Translations under genes and position numbers: made by a program
DNA from: Fibrella forsythiae
GTDB lineage: Bacteria; Bacteroidota; Bacteroidia; Cytophagales; Spirosomataceae
Direction: 5' to 3'
Assembly: GCF_017353175.1 (NCBI RefSeq)
Contig: NZ_JAFMYW010000001.1
Coordinates: 186,001 to 250,000 of the forward strand
DNA length: 64,000 bases
Shown here: in pieces, positions 51,441-60,440 of the stretch
Position numbering within the stretch: position 1 is the first letter of the stretch
How the letters are laid out: the number at the start of each line of letters is the position of its first letter
Notes under the pieces: model-generated
Seen by the model: the letters and a program-made list of their open reading frames with translations, nothing else
Databases searched by the model: none
Told to the model about the DNA's origin: nothing

Positions 51441-54156
51441 CATTCTGCTGCTGGTCTGCTCGCTCATCTATCTGAGCCTGCTCTTTGCGGTTGCCTACTG
51501 GGCTGAAAATCGGGGGAAAAGCAAACGAAGCGTCGCAAACAATCCGTACATCTATGCCTTGTCGCTGGCTGTGTACTGCACCGCCTGGACGTTCTACGGC
51601 AGTGTTGGGCTGGCGGCCTCGAAAGGCATGGAGTTCCTGGCCATGTACATCGGCCCTACCATCACGGCCCCGATCTGGTGGATCCTGTTGCGTAAAATGA
51701 TTCGCATCTGTAACGGACAGCGTATCACCAGTATTGCTGACTTCATCTCGGCCCGTTACGGCAAAAGCCGGACGCTGGGTGTACTGGTGACGGCCATCTG
51801 TGTCGTTGGTCTGATTCCCTATATTTCCATTCAGCTAAAGGCAATTGCCGGTAGCTTTAGTTTGCTGACAGGTCAGGTTACCGGTAGGTCGGGGTCATTC
51901 ATCAACGATAAAGCGTTTTATATCACGCTGTTGCTTGCCGTCTTCACGGTTCTCTTCGGAACGCGTAAGCTGGAAGCTACCGAGCGGCACGAAGGGCTGG
52001 TAACGGCCGTGGCCTTCGAATCGATCGTGAAGCTGATCGCTTTTCTGGCGGTGGGGATCTTCGTCACGTTCGGGCTGTTCAATGGCCCTGCCGATATTTT
52101 CAGGCACGCCAGTCAGCAGGCCGTTCTGAAGCAGGAATTTACCACTGGCGCGGGCCATACCACCGCCGACTGGTTCTGGTACTCATTGCTCTCGGCCATA
52201 GCTATTCTGTTTCTACCCCGGCAGTTTCAGGTGGCGGTGGTTGAAAACAGCGACGAGCGCCACGTCAGTAAAGCCATGTGGCTGTTTCCGCTCTACATGC
52301 TGCTCATCAACCTATTTGTCATTCCGGTTGCATTTGGTGGAAAACTGCTCCTGAACGCGGCCTCGTTTGATGCGGATGGGTACGTGCTGACGTTGCCGCT
52401 TCAGTACGGGCAACAGGGGCTGGCCCTGCTGGCGTATCTGGGTGGGTTCTCGGCCGCTACCAGCATGATCATCGTGGAAACGATTGCCCTGAGTGTCATG
52501 ATTTCCAATAATGTGGTGATGCCCTTGCTGGTGGGTGTACCGCGCTGGAATATCTGGTTCGGTACTGCGTCGAGCCGATTTGTGATCAACGTTCGGCGGA
52601 TGGCTATTCTCTCGCTGCTCCTGCTGGCCTACTGGTACTACCGGAGCGTGTCGAGCCACTTCTCGCTTGTATCGGTGGGCACCATCTCGTTTGTCGCCGT
52701 GGCGCAGTTTACACCTGCCATGATTGGCGGCCTGTTCTGGAAACAGGGTGGTAAATCGGGTGCCATGACTGGCCTGGTCGCCGGTCTGGTTATCTGGCTG
52801 TATACGCTGATCCTCCCGACGCTGGTACCGGTGGGCTGGATTCCGGCATCGTGGTTAACGGTTGGCCCGGCCGGATTGGGGTGGCTGAATCCGCAGGCGT
52901 TGATGGGGCTGTCGAAATTCGACCCAATTGCACACTCGTTCTTCTGGTCGCTGCTCTTCAATTCGCTTGGGTACGTGTGGGGATCGGTAAGTCGATCACA
53001 GCCGATGCTTGAACAACAGCAGGCCGTTCTATTTGTTGACGTCTTTAAGTACCGTTCCCAGGGGAAAGATAGTCAGATAGTGTGGAAAGGGAAAGCCAGG
53101 CTGAGCGATCTTCGAGGGCTGCTTGCTTCATTTTTTGGAACAGATCATGCTCAGCGGGTGCTGAAGCGGTATGCCCGCCGGAACCGAATAAACGAACAGC
53201 AAACACCGGCTGACCCGCGTTTTGTGGCCTATACCGAACGCTTGTTGTCGGGAGCAATCGGTACGGCTTCGGCCCGTATCGCCGTTGCGTCCATCACGCA
53301 GGAAGACCCTATCGCGTCGAACGAAGTGATCCAGATTCTAAAAGAGTCGCAGGCGCTGGTGTCGGTCAATAAAGAGTTGCAGCGACTAACCCGGGAACTC
53401 AGTGACGCCAATGAGCAACTAAAAACAGCTGATCGCCAGAAAGACGATTTCGTGTCGACCATTACGCACGAGATCCGGACGCCAATTACGTCTATTCGGG
53501 CGCTGGTTGAACTGATGCATGATACGCCCGACATGGATCGGGACACACAAACGCATTTTTTGGGAACAGTGATCAAGGAATCAGAACGGCTGACCCGGCT
53601 GATCAATCAGGTGCTTGATCTGGAACGGATGGAGTCGGGGCGGTACCGATTTGTGCAGGAAGAAGCCAGTATTGATGAACTCGTGAGCGATGCCGTGGAG
53701 GCTGTTCGGCCGCTGGCCGTCGAAAAAACGGTGCGGATCGATACGTACCTGAACTGCAAGGCCACGAACGTTTACGTTGACCGTGACCGGCTAATGCAGG
53801 CACTGATCAACCTGCTGGCTAACGCTGTTAAGTTTGCGCCGACCGTGAGTGGGTGGGTCGTAGTACGTTCTGATTGTGAGGCAGGTACGTGTGAAGTAAG
53901 TATTAACGACAATGGGATGGGTATTGACCCGAAATTTCATGAACTGATTTTCGAAAAATACCGTCAGGGCCAGACATCGGAGCGGGAAGGAACCACCACC
54001 AGCCTGCATAAACCAACAGGCAGCGGATTAGGGTTGGCCATTGCGAAACGAATTGTCGAACTTCACGGCGGACAAATCAGCGTACATAGCCTGCCAGGCG
54101 AAGGAGCCACGTTTTCGTTTCAGATACCCGTGGCATCGTCAGCAAATCAGCACTAA
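51433..54156 (+). CDS. SSS-transporter-fused sensor histidine kinase (CbrA/PutP-like)
   Basis: The ATG at 51433 gives 907 residues; an earlier in-frame start would read through the previous gene. Residues 1 to about 500 form a sodium:solute symporter-like domain with about a dozen helices (AYWAENRGKSKRSVANNPYI, WTFYGSVGLAASKGMEFLAM, SIADFISARYGKSRTLGVLV). A linker with a coiled coil leads to HisKA (STITHEIRTPITSIRALVEL) and HATPase_c (LINLLANAVKFAP, DNGMGIDP, GSGLGLAIAKRI). Such kinases (CbrA type) sense through or transport a nutrient and control carbon use. It pairs with the response regulator 20 bases downstream. Confidence 0.9.
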   Translation: MSNILLLVCSLIYLSLLFAVAYWAENRGKSKRSVANNPYIYALSLAVYCTAWTFYGSVGLAASKGMEFLAMYIGPTITAPIWWILLRKMIRICNGQRITSIADFISARYGKSRTLGVLVTAICVVGLIPYISIQLKAIAGSFSLLTGQVTGRSGSFINDKAFYITLLLAVFTVLFGTRKLEATERHEGLVTAVAFESIVKLIAFLAVGIFVTFGLFNGPADIFRHASQQAVLKQEFTTGAGHTTADWFWYSLLSAIAILFLPRQFQVAVVENSDERHVSKAMWLFPLYMLLINLFVIPVAFGGKLLLNAASFDADGYVLTLPLQYGQQGLALLAYLGGFSAATSMIIVETIALSVMISNNVVMPLLVGVPRWNIWFGTASSRFVINVRRMAILSLLLLAYWYYRSVSSHFSLVSVGTISFVAVAQFTPAMIGGLFWKQGGKSGAMTGLVAGLVIWLYTLILPTLVPVGWIPASWLTVGPAGLGWLNPQALMGLSKFDPIAHSFFWSLLFNSLGYVWGSVSRSQPMLEQQQAVLFVDVFKYRSQGKDSQIVWKGKARLSDLRGLLASFFGTDHAQRVLKRYARRNRINEQQTPADPRFVAYTERLLSGAIGTASARIAVASITQEDPIASNEVIQILKESQALVSVNKELQRLTRELSDANEQLKTADRQKDDFVSTITHEIRTPITSIRALVELMHDTPDMDRDTQTHFLGTVIKESERLTRLINQVLDLERMESGRYRFVQEEASIDELVSDAVEAVRPLAVEKTVRIDTYLNCKATNVYVDRDRLMQALINLLANAVKFAPTVSGWVVVRSDCEAGTCEVSINDNGMGIDPKFHELIFEKYRQGQTSEREGTTTSLHKPTGSGLGLAIAKRIVELHGGQISVHSLPGEGATFSFQIPVASSANQH

Positions 54157-54176
54157 CTACTCAACGTATTCGCACC

Positions 54177-54545
54177 ATGACAACGATTTTGATTGCCGAC
54201 GATGAACCCAATATTCTGCTCTCGCTGGAATTCCTGATGAAGAAGGAAGGTCACCGCGTTTTCATTGCCCGCGATGGTCAGGAAGCCAAAGACCTGATTC
54301 AGCAGGAACAGCCAGATGTGTTGCTGCTCGATGTGATGATGCCCCGCATGAATGGCCTGGAACTATGCCGGTACGTTAGGACAGAACCAGCTTATAAGGC
54401 CATGAAAGTGATTTTCCTGAGTGCCAAAAGTAAAGAAGCCGACGTGCGCGCGGGCTATGAGGCCGGGGCCGATCTGTATCTGGCCAAACCTTTTTCAACC
54501 CGTGAACTGGTTCAGAAAATAAATGGTCTGATTGCAACGAATTGA
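54177..54545 (+). CDS. Single-domain (CheY-like) response regulator
   Basis: The 122-residue protein consists only of a receiver domain: ILIADDEPNILLSLEFLMKK, the phospho-Asp in DVLLLDVMMPRMNGLELCRY, the Thr/Ser position in KVIFLSAKSKE, and Lys in LYLAKPFSTRELVQKI. There is no DNA-binding domain, so it must signal by protein contact or pass on the phosphate. It follows the transporter-fused kinase by 20 bases and is its likely partner. Its output protein is not obvious; the InsA-like protein at the head of the array is one speculative candidate. Confidence 0.9.
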   Translation: MTTILIADDEPNILLSLEFLMKKEGHRVFIARDGQEAKDLIQQEQPDVLLLDVMMPRMNGLELCRYVRTEPAYKAMKVIFLSAKSKEADVRAGYEAGADLYLAKPFSTRELVQKINGLIATN

Positions 54546-54642
54546 CACCAATCGTGGGTCTGCCTGGGCCAGTGTGGTTGATGGGGTTTTGGAGCAAGAT
54601 GCCCACCTACATGTTCAGAGAATTAAACAACTACATCGCCCA

Positions 54643-56556
54643 ATGCTCCCCACCGACTCGTATAGCCAGCAGCATCAACGCAGCCTTGCCGACCCCGCCG
54701 AATTCTGGCGCATGCAGGCGGCCCGTATTCCGTGGTACCGCATACCAGATCAGATTCTGACCACCGATGCCGACGGACTGACCCGCTGGTATGCCGATGG
54801 CGAACTGAACACCTGCTACGCGGCTGTAGATTACCACGTAGCGCATGGTCGCGCCAGCCAGCCAGCCCTTATCTACGACTCGCCTGTGACGGGTCAGGTA
54901 CGTACCTACACATACCTGGAACTCCGCGATGAGGTGGCAAAGTTAGCCGGTTTGCTGCGCGGATTAGGTGTTGAAAAAGGAACTACCGTGGTCATCTACA
55001 TGCCGATGGTGCCCGAGGCGGTTTTTGCCATGCTGGCCTGCGCTCGCCTTGGGGCGATCCATTCGGTAGTGTTTGGCGGATTTGCGCCGCCAGAACTTGC
55101 CGTTCGCATTGACGATGTGCGCCCGCATGTACTGCTTTCGGCCAGTTGCGGTATCGAGTTTGCAACCGTAGTTCCTTATAAACCATTACTTGATGCAGCG
55201 TTGGCGCTGGCCACGCACCAGCCCGCTCATTGCGTGGTGCTGCAACGACCCCAATGTCACGCTGAACTACATACGCACCGCGACCACGACTGGGCAACGC
55301 TGCTCGCCAACGCACAACCTGCGGAACCGGTGCTACTCATGGCAACCGACCCCCTTTATATTCTGTACACCTCAGGCACCACCGGCAAACCAAAAGGGAT
55401 TGTTCGGGATAACGGCGGCCATGCCGTGGCGATGGCGTATAGTATGGAGGCCGTATACAGTGTAAAACCCGGCGATGTGTTCTGGGCAGCATCTGATCTG
55501 GGTTGGGCTGTGGGGCACAGTTACATTGTCTATGCGCCGCTTATTCACGGCTGCACAACCGTACTGTTTGAAGGGAAACCCGTACGTACGCCCGATGCAG
55601 GCACGTTTTGGCGAATAATTGACCAATACAAGGTCAACGTTTTTTTTACGGCACCAACGGCCTTCCGGGCGATCCGGAAAGAAGATTCCGAGGCAAGTCT
55701 GCGGCATCAATACGATCTGTCATCGCTACGAGCGCTGTTCGTTGCCGGAGAACGCTGCGATCCGCCCACACTCAACTGGTTGCAGGAAGCGCTGAACGTA
55801 CCTGTGGTCGATCACTGGTGGCAGACCGAATCGGGCTGGGCCATGGTGGCGAATCAGCTTGGCATTGAGCCCATGCCGGTGAAAGCGGGATCGGCCACGA
55901 AACCCGTCTGTGGCTATGATCTTCAGATCCTGGATGACGATGGGCGGCAGCTAGGGCCGAATCAGGAAGGATATGTTTGCCTGAAACTACCATTACCCCC
56001 AAGTTGCTTGCCAACTCTCTGGAACGATACGCCCCGTTTTAAGGAATCGTATCTCAGCCGCTTCCCCGGTTATTACCTCACCGGCGACGGTGGGTACGTT
56101 GATGACGACGGCTACGTGTTCATTATGGGCCGCGTAGATGATGTAATTAACGTAGCGGGCCATCGGTTGTCGACCGGCGAAATGGAAGAGGTCGTGGGTT
56201 CGCACCCCGCCGTGGCCGAATGTGCCGTGGTGGGCATTGCCTGCAACCTCCGCGGGCAACGTCCCGTTGGGCTGGTTGTACTGAAAGATGGCCAAACCAT
56301 TGACCCCACTCAGCTTGAACGCGAGTTGATAACACGTATTCGTGAGCATATCGGTGCCGTAGCCAGCTTTCGGAATGCCGTAGTTGTGAAGCGATTACCG
56401 AAAACGCGTTCCGGAAAAATTCTGCGCAAGACCATCCGTCAGCTAGCCGATGGCGAGTCGGTGGTTATTCCGCCAACTATAGATGACCCGGCCATTATGG
56501 ACGAGATCAGCACCGTGTTGGCCAGTCATCAGATCGGTATCCGATTCGATAGCTAG
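54643..56556 (+). CDS. prpE: Propionyl-CoA synthetase-like acyl-CoA synthetase
   Basis: The likely start is the ATG at 54643 (MLPTDSYSQQHQRSLADPAE), giving 637 residues; an earlier start overlaps the regulator gene. ANL-enzyme motifs are YILYTSGTTGKPKGIVRDNG, DLGWAVGHSYIVYAPL, WWQTESGWAMVANQ, YYLTGDGGYVDDDGYVFIMG and the C-terminal KTRSGKILRKTIRQLA with the catalytic Lys. RDNGGHAVA after the P-loop and the ESGW motif resemble PrpE rather than Acs, which has ETGG. It activates propionate or a similar short acid to its CoA ester. Precise chain-length preference is not readable from the sequence. Confidence 0.8.
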   Translation: MLPTDSYSQQHQRSLADPAEFWRMQAARIPWYRIPDQILTTDADGLTRWYADGELNTCYAAVDYHVAHGRASQPALIYDSPVTGQVRTYTYLELRDEVAKLAGLLRGLGVEKGTTVVIYMPMVPEAVFAMLACARLGAIHSVVFGGFAPPELAVRIDDVRPHVLLSASCGIEFATVVPYKPLLDAALALATHQPAHCVVLQRPQCHAELHTHRDHDWATLLANAQPAEPVLLMATDPLYILYTSGTTGKPKGIVRDNGGHAVAMAYSMEAVYSVKPGDVFWAASDLGWAVGHSYIVYAPLIHGCTTVLFEGKPVRTPDAGTFWRIIDQYKVNVFFTAPTAFRAIRKEDSEASLRHQYDLSSLRALFVAGERCDPPTLNWLQEALNVPVVDHWWQTESGWAMVANQLGIEPMPVKAGSATKPVCGYDLQILDDDGRQLGPNQEGYVCLKLPLPPSCLPTLWNDTPRFKESYLSRFPGYYLTGDGGYVDDDGYVFIMGRVDDVINVAGHRLSTGEMEEVVGSHPAVAECAVVGIACNLRGQRPVGLVVLKDGQTIDPTQLERELITRIREHIGAVASFRNAVVVKRLPKTRSGKILRKTIRQLADGESVVIPPTIDDPAIMDEISTVLASHQIGIRFDS

Positions 56557-56758
56557 GTACGTTGCCAGTGAGCAGAAACCGGTATTCATATCGTATATGA
56601 CCGATAAAATGGTGCTTTCCGGCGGTGAAAGGGGTTTTTTGGGAAGAAACTTCCAGATCACGTACCCCGCTGATTGCCTGACGTTTGACCGGTTACCGTT
56701 ACCTGGAATTTCTGTAGTAATGGCAGAATGTCAAGAATTGTCTATACTAAATAAGCAA

Positions 56759-56779
56759 GTTTGATAGGATCGATCAAAC
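56759..56779. promoter_or_regulatory. Short inverted repeat upstream of acs
   Basis: GTTTGAT-AGGATCG-ATCAAAC is a perfect 7-base inverted repeat with a 7-base spacer, 53 bases before the acs ATG. It lies within the 275-base gap between prpE and acs, which otherwise holds no gene. A CAAGTTTG sequence that overlaps its left end differs by one base from the -7 consensus TAnnTTTG, so acs probably has its own promoter here. Confidence 0.4.
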
Positions 56780-56831
56780 CTAAAGTCGGTCGATGCTAGT
56801 ACTTTTAAACCCAGTAAATCATCCATTATCC

Positions 56832-58742
56832 ATGCGTATCCAAACCTACGATCAATACCAGGCCGCTTACCAAAAAAGCGTTGAGGACCCCGAAGCCTTC
56901 TGGGCGGAAATTGCCCAGGAGTTTCAGTGGCGTAAGCCGTGGACCAAAACTCTGCAGTGGAATTTTGAGGAACCCAGCATCAAGTGGTTCGTTGGCGGTA
57001 AACTAAACATCACCGAAAATTGTCTGGATCGCCATCTGGCCACGCGCGGCGACCAGCCCGCCCTGATCTGGGAACCCAATGACCCTGCCGAAACCGGCGT
57101 GACGCTTACCTACCGCATGCTGCACGAGCAGGTATGCCGGATGGCCAACGTGTTGAAGCGCAATGGCGTAGTGAAAGGTGATCGGGTTTGTATCTATATG
57201 CCGATGGTGCCGGAACTGGCCATTGCCGTACTGGCCTGCGCCCGAATCGGTGCCATTCATTCAGTCGTCTTTGGTGGATTCTCCGCCCAGAGCATTGCCG
57301 ACCGGATCAATGACGCCCAGTGCAAATTGATCATCACCGCCGACGGATCGTATCGGGGGAATAAAGAGATTTCGCTGAAAGGAACCGTGGATGACGCCCT
57401 GATCGGCTGCCCAACGGTCGAACGCGTGATCGTGATGACCCGCACCCGTACACCGGTTGCTATGCTGAAAGGCCGCGATGTATGGATGGAGCAGGAGCTA
57501 AAACACGTTACGTCTGATTGCCCCGCCGTGGAAATGGACGCCGAAGATATGCTGTTCATCCTGTATACGTCGGGCAGTACGGGCAAACCCAAGGGCGTGG
57601 TACACACCTGCGGCGGCTACATGGTCTATACGGCCTACACCTTCCAGAATGTGTTTCAGTACGAGGCTCCGGTTGGCGAGCGCGCTCCCGTTCATTTTTG
57701 TACGGCCGACATTGGCTGGATCACGGGCCACAGCTATATTGTGTACGGCCCGCTGGCCTGCGGGGCCACAACATTACTGTTTGAAGGCGTTCCGACCTGG
57801 CCCGACGCCGGCCGGATGTGGGATGTAGTTGATAAACACCAGGTTAACGTGTTGTACACCGCTCCAACGGCCATTCGGTCGCTGATGGGTTTTGGTCTCG
57901 ATCCGGTGAAAGACAAGGATTTGAGCAGCCTGAAAGTGCTTGGATCTGTAGGTGAGCCCATCAACGAAGAAGCTTGGCATTGGTACGACGATAATATTGG
58001 CAAGAACCGCTGCCCAATTGTCGATACGTGGTGGCAGACCGAAACGGGTGGTATTCTGATATCTCCGCTGGCAGGTATCACCCACACGAAGCCGTCGTAC
58101 GCCACTCTGCCATTGCCGGGTGTGCAGCCAATTCTGGTTGATGAGAACGGAAAAGAAATTGAGGGCAACGGAGTCAGTGGAAATCTCTGCATTAAGTTTC
58201 CGTGGCCGGGCATCATTCGAACCACCTATGGTGACCACGAACGTTGCCGGCAAACGTACTTCGCCACGTACCCAGGCCTTTATTTCACCGGCGACGGCTG
58301 CCTGCGCGACGAAGATGGGTATTATCGAATTACCGGACGAGTCGATGATGTGCTGAACGTCTCGGGCCACCGGATAGGAACGGCCGAAGTTGAAAACGCG
58401 ATCAACATGCATACTGGTGTGGTTGAAAGCGCCGTGGTTGGGTATCCGCACGACATAAAAGGGCAGGGTATTTACGCTTACGTGATTGCCGATCAGTTCC
58501 CCGACGACCACGACGCCGACCTGACCAAGCGCGATATTCTGGCCACCGTCAGCCGCGTTATCGGCCCCATAGCCAAACCCGACAAAATCCAGTTTGTATC
58601 GGGGCTTCCCAAAACGCGTTCCGGTAAGATCATGCGTCGTATCCTGCGTAAAATTGCCGAAGGTGACACCGGTAACCTGGGCGATACCTCCACGCTACTC
58701 GATCCCGCAGTAGTGGATGAAATCAAGGCTGGCGCGTTATAA
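56832..58742 (+). CDS. acs: Acetyl-CoA synthetase
   Basis: The ATG at 56832 (MRIQTYDQYQAAYQKSVEDP) gives 636 residues, the normal length. Acs motifs are all present: NITENCLDRHL, FILYTSGSTGKPKGVVHTCG, TADIGWITGHSYIVYGPL, DTWWQTETGGILISPLAG, YFTGDGCLRDEDGYYRITGR, DDVLNVSGHRIGTAEVE and PKTRSGKIMRRILRKIA, whose Lys is the known acetylation site. It converts acetate, ATP and CoA to acetyl-CoA, the opposite sense to the phosphoketolase/acetate kinase pair in the same window. It ends at a strong terminator. Confidence 0.95.
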   Translation: MRIQTYDQYQAAYQKSVEDPEAFWAEIAQEFQWRKPWTKTLQWNFEEPSIKWFVGGKLNITENCLDRHLATRGDQPALIWEPNDPAETGVTLTYRMLHEQVCRMANVLKRNGVVKGDRVCIYMPMVPELAIAVLACARIGAIHSVVFGGFSAQSIADRINDAQCKLIITADGSYRGNKEISLKGTVDDALIGCPTVERVIVMTRTRTPVAMLKGRDVWMEQELKHVTSDCPAVEMDAEDMLFILYTSGSTGKPKGVVHTCGGYMVYTAYTFQNVFQYEAPVGERAPVHFCTADIGWITGHSYIVYGPLACGATTLLFEGVPTWPDAGRMWDVVDKHQVNVLYTAPTAIRSLMGFGLDPVKDKDLSSLKVLGSVGEPINEEAWHWYDDNIGKNRCPIVDTWWQTETGGILISPLAGITHTKPSYATLPLPGVQPILVDENGKEIEGNGVSGNLCIKFPWPGIIRTTYGDHERCRQTYFATYPGLYFTGDGCLRDEDGYYRITGRVDDVLNVSGHRIGTAEVENAINMHTGVVESAVVGYPHDIKGQGIYAYVIADQFPDDHDADLTKRDILATVSRVIGPIAKPDKIQFVSGLPKTRSGKIMRRILRKIAEGDTGNLGDTSTLLDPAVVDEIKAGAL

Positions 58743-58765
58743 AGAATTACTCAGTCGGGAATAAT

Positions 58766-58804
58766 CAGAATGCCGGGCAGTACTGTCCGGCATTCTGTGT
58801 TTTT
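58766..58804 (+). terminator. Intrinsic terminator after acs
   Basis: CAGAATGCCGG pairs with CCGGCATTCTG (58766-58776 with 58787-58797) and the middle 10 bases are also largely palindromic. A short T-run follows (58800-58804). It begins 24 bases after the acs stop codon. Confidence 0.8.
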
Positions 58805-58898
58805 AACCCCGTCAGCCAATGGGATAATTAACATGCATGACTGCTTTACCAGTAGAAACCAGGTGGAAACACTATTATTAGGCAAACCAGATTCGACC

Positions 58899-60299
58899 AT
58901 GTTAAAGTATACTATCTGTGCGGCCTTTGTTGCTGTGTTTTGTTTAAGCAGTTTCCTGACCGAGCGAAAGCCTGTGGCTAAAACGGCCCGCGAAAACTAC
59001 GAACAGTATTGCTCGTCGTGCCACGGTGAAAAAGTGGAAGCGTTCGTTGATCGTAACTGGAAGCACGGCAAGGCAAAGAGTGATCTGGTGAAAAGCATCA
59101 CGGGCGGTTACCCCGATCTGGGTATGCCAACCTGGAGCCCGACCCTGAATGAGCAAGAAATCAGCGAAATGGCCGATCTGATTCTGGAAAGCCTGAAAAA
59201 CGTTGACCAGTATAAATTCACCAGTAAACCTACGTCCAACGTATTCACGACGGAGGGAATGACCGTTAAACTGGATACCGTAGCCAGCGGACTGAAATCG
59301 CCCTGGGGACTGGCGTTTATGCCCGATGGTGGCATGATCATTACCGACCGGGCGGGCGATGTGTACCGGGTTGATAAGGCCAATCGGAAAACCAAACTGA
59401 CCGGTGGACCTATGGTACTGGTTGAAGGTCAGGGCGGTTTGCTTGATGTGGAACTGCATCCCGATTTCGCTAAAAACCAGCTGGTATACATGTCATATTC
59501 GGCATTCAGGCAGGAGGGGAGCGATAAACTATCTACCACGGCCGTGATGCGGGCTAAACTAGTTGGCGATGCGCTGACCGATCAGAAAATTATCTTTGAA
59601 GCGCTGCCCTATTCAAAAACGCGTCACCACTATGGCTCGCGATTGAAATTCGATAAGCAGAATTTTCTGTATGTGAGCGTAGGCGATCGCGGCAACGAAA
59701 AAGAAAATCCACAATCGCTGGACCGGGGTCCCGGTAAGATACACCGTCTGCACGACGATGGGCGGATTCCTGCCGATAACCCGTTTCTCAATGAGAAAAA
59801 GGAACGTACCTCCGTTTATTCATATGGCCACCGAAATCCGCAGGGAATGGCCCTGAACCCGGCAACCGGGCAAATCTGGACGAACGAACATGGTCCACGA
59901 GGGGGTGATGAGGTAAACATCATTAAAAAAGCGGCTAATTATGGCTGGCCGGTTATCTGCTACGGCATCAACTACGATGGCAAACCGATTACGAACCTAT
60001 CAGCTAAAGAAGGCATGGAACAACCACTCACGTATTGGCTCCCGTCCATTGCCCCCAGCGGAATGGCTTTTGTTGATGGCGCTAAATACCCCGGCTGGAA
60101 AAACAATCTGATGGTTGGGTCTCTACGCTTTCAATACCTGAATCGCTGTGTACTGGAGGGCAATAAGATCGTCAAGCAGGAGACTATCCTGAAGAATATC
60201 GGTCGACTCAGGAACGTAGATATGGGGCCGGATGGGTATCTGTATGTCTCGGTTGAAGACCCTGGGTACGTATTCCGGCTGTTGCCGGTGAATCAGTAA
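58899..60299 (+). CDS. Cytochrome c fused to PQQ-type (GDH-B/YliI-like) sugar dehydrogenase
   Basis: From the ATG at 58899 the protein has 466 residues: a signal peptide (LKYTICAAFVAVFCLSSFLT), a cytochrome c domain with CSSCH (about residue 45) and a Met in GMPTW, then a six-bladed beta-propeller of the soluble glucose dehydrogenase type, with GLKSPWGLAFMPDGGMIITD, HHYGSRLKFDKQNFLYVSVG and YGHRNPQGMALNP. These enzymes oxidise aldoses with PQQ; the His in HHYG is the usual catalytic one. The order cytochrome then dehydrogenase would pass electrons outward to the heme and on to the respiratory chain. Confidence 0.87.
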   Translation: MLKYTICAAFVAVFCLSSFLTERKPVAKTARENYEQYCSSCHGEKVEAFVDRNWKHGKAKSDLVKSITGGYPDLGMPTWSPTLNEQEISEMADLILESLKNVDQYKFTSKPTSNVFTTEGMTVKLDTVASGLKSPWGLAFMPDGGMIITDRAGDVYRVDKANRKTKLTGGPMVLVEGQGGLLDVELHPDFAKNQLVYMSYSAFRQEGSDKLSTTAVMRAKLVGDALTDQKIIFEALPYSKTRHHYGSRLKFDKQNFLYVSVGDRGNEKENPQSLDRGPGKIHRLHDDGRIPADNPFLNEKKERTSVYSYGHRNPQGMALNPATGQIWTNEHGPRGGDEVNIIKKAANYGWPVICYGINYDGKPITNLSAKEGMEQPLTYWLPSIAPSGMAFVDGAKYPGWKNNLMVGSLRFQYLNRCVLEGNKIVKQETILKNIGRLRNVDMGPDGYLYVSVEDPGYVFRLLPVNQ

Positions 60300-60303
60300 G
60301 GAG

Positions 60304-60335
60304 AAAGGCCGGGCTAGATGCCCGGCCTTTTTTTT
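60304..60335 (+). terminator. Intrinsic terminator after the sugar dehydrogenase gene
   Basis: AAAGGCCGGGC-TAGAT-GCCCGGCCTTT (60304-60330) followed by a T-run to 60335 is a textbook terminator, 5 bases after the stop codon. Confidence 0.93.
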
Positions 60336-60414
60336 GGTTACCGAAACTGACCGTACAACCAATTTCAGTGGCCACTTATCCCTTTAACTGCTGCAACCCT
60401 GGAGCCCTTTTTCT

Positions 60415-60422
60415 TATCTTTG
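60415..60422 (+). promoter_or_regulatory. -7 promoter element of the Pycsar-effector-like gene
   Basis: TATCTTTG matches the Bacteroidota -7 consensus TAnnTTTG exactly and lies 18 bases before the ATG at 60441. I find no clear -33 TTG partner. Confidence 0.45.
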
Positions 60423-60440
60423 AATCAAAGCTCCGCGCTC

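Noticed and set aside
57774-58511. A 245-residue minus-strand frame
   Set aside because: Antisense shadow of acs, which has complete family motifs.
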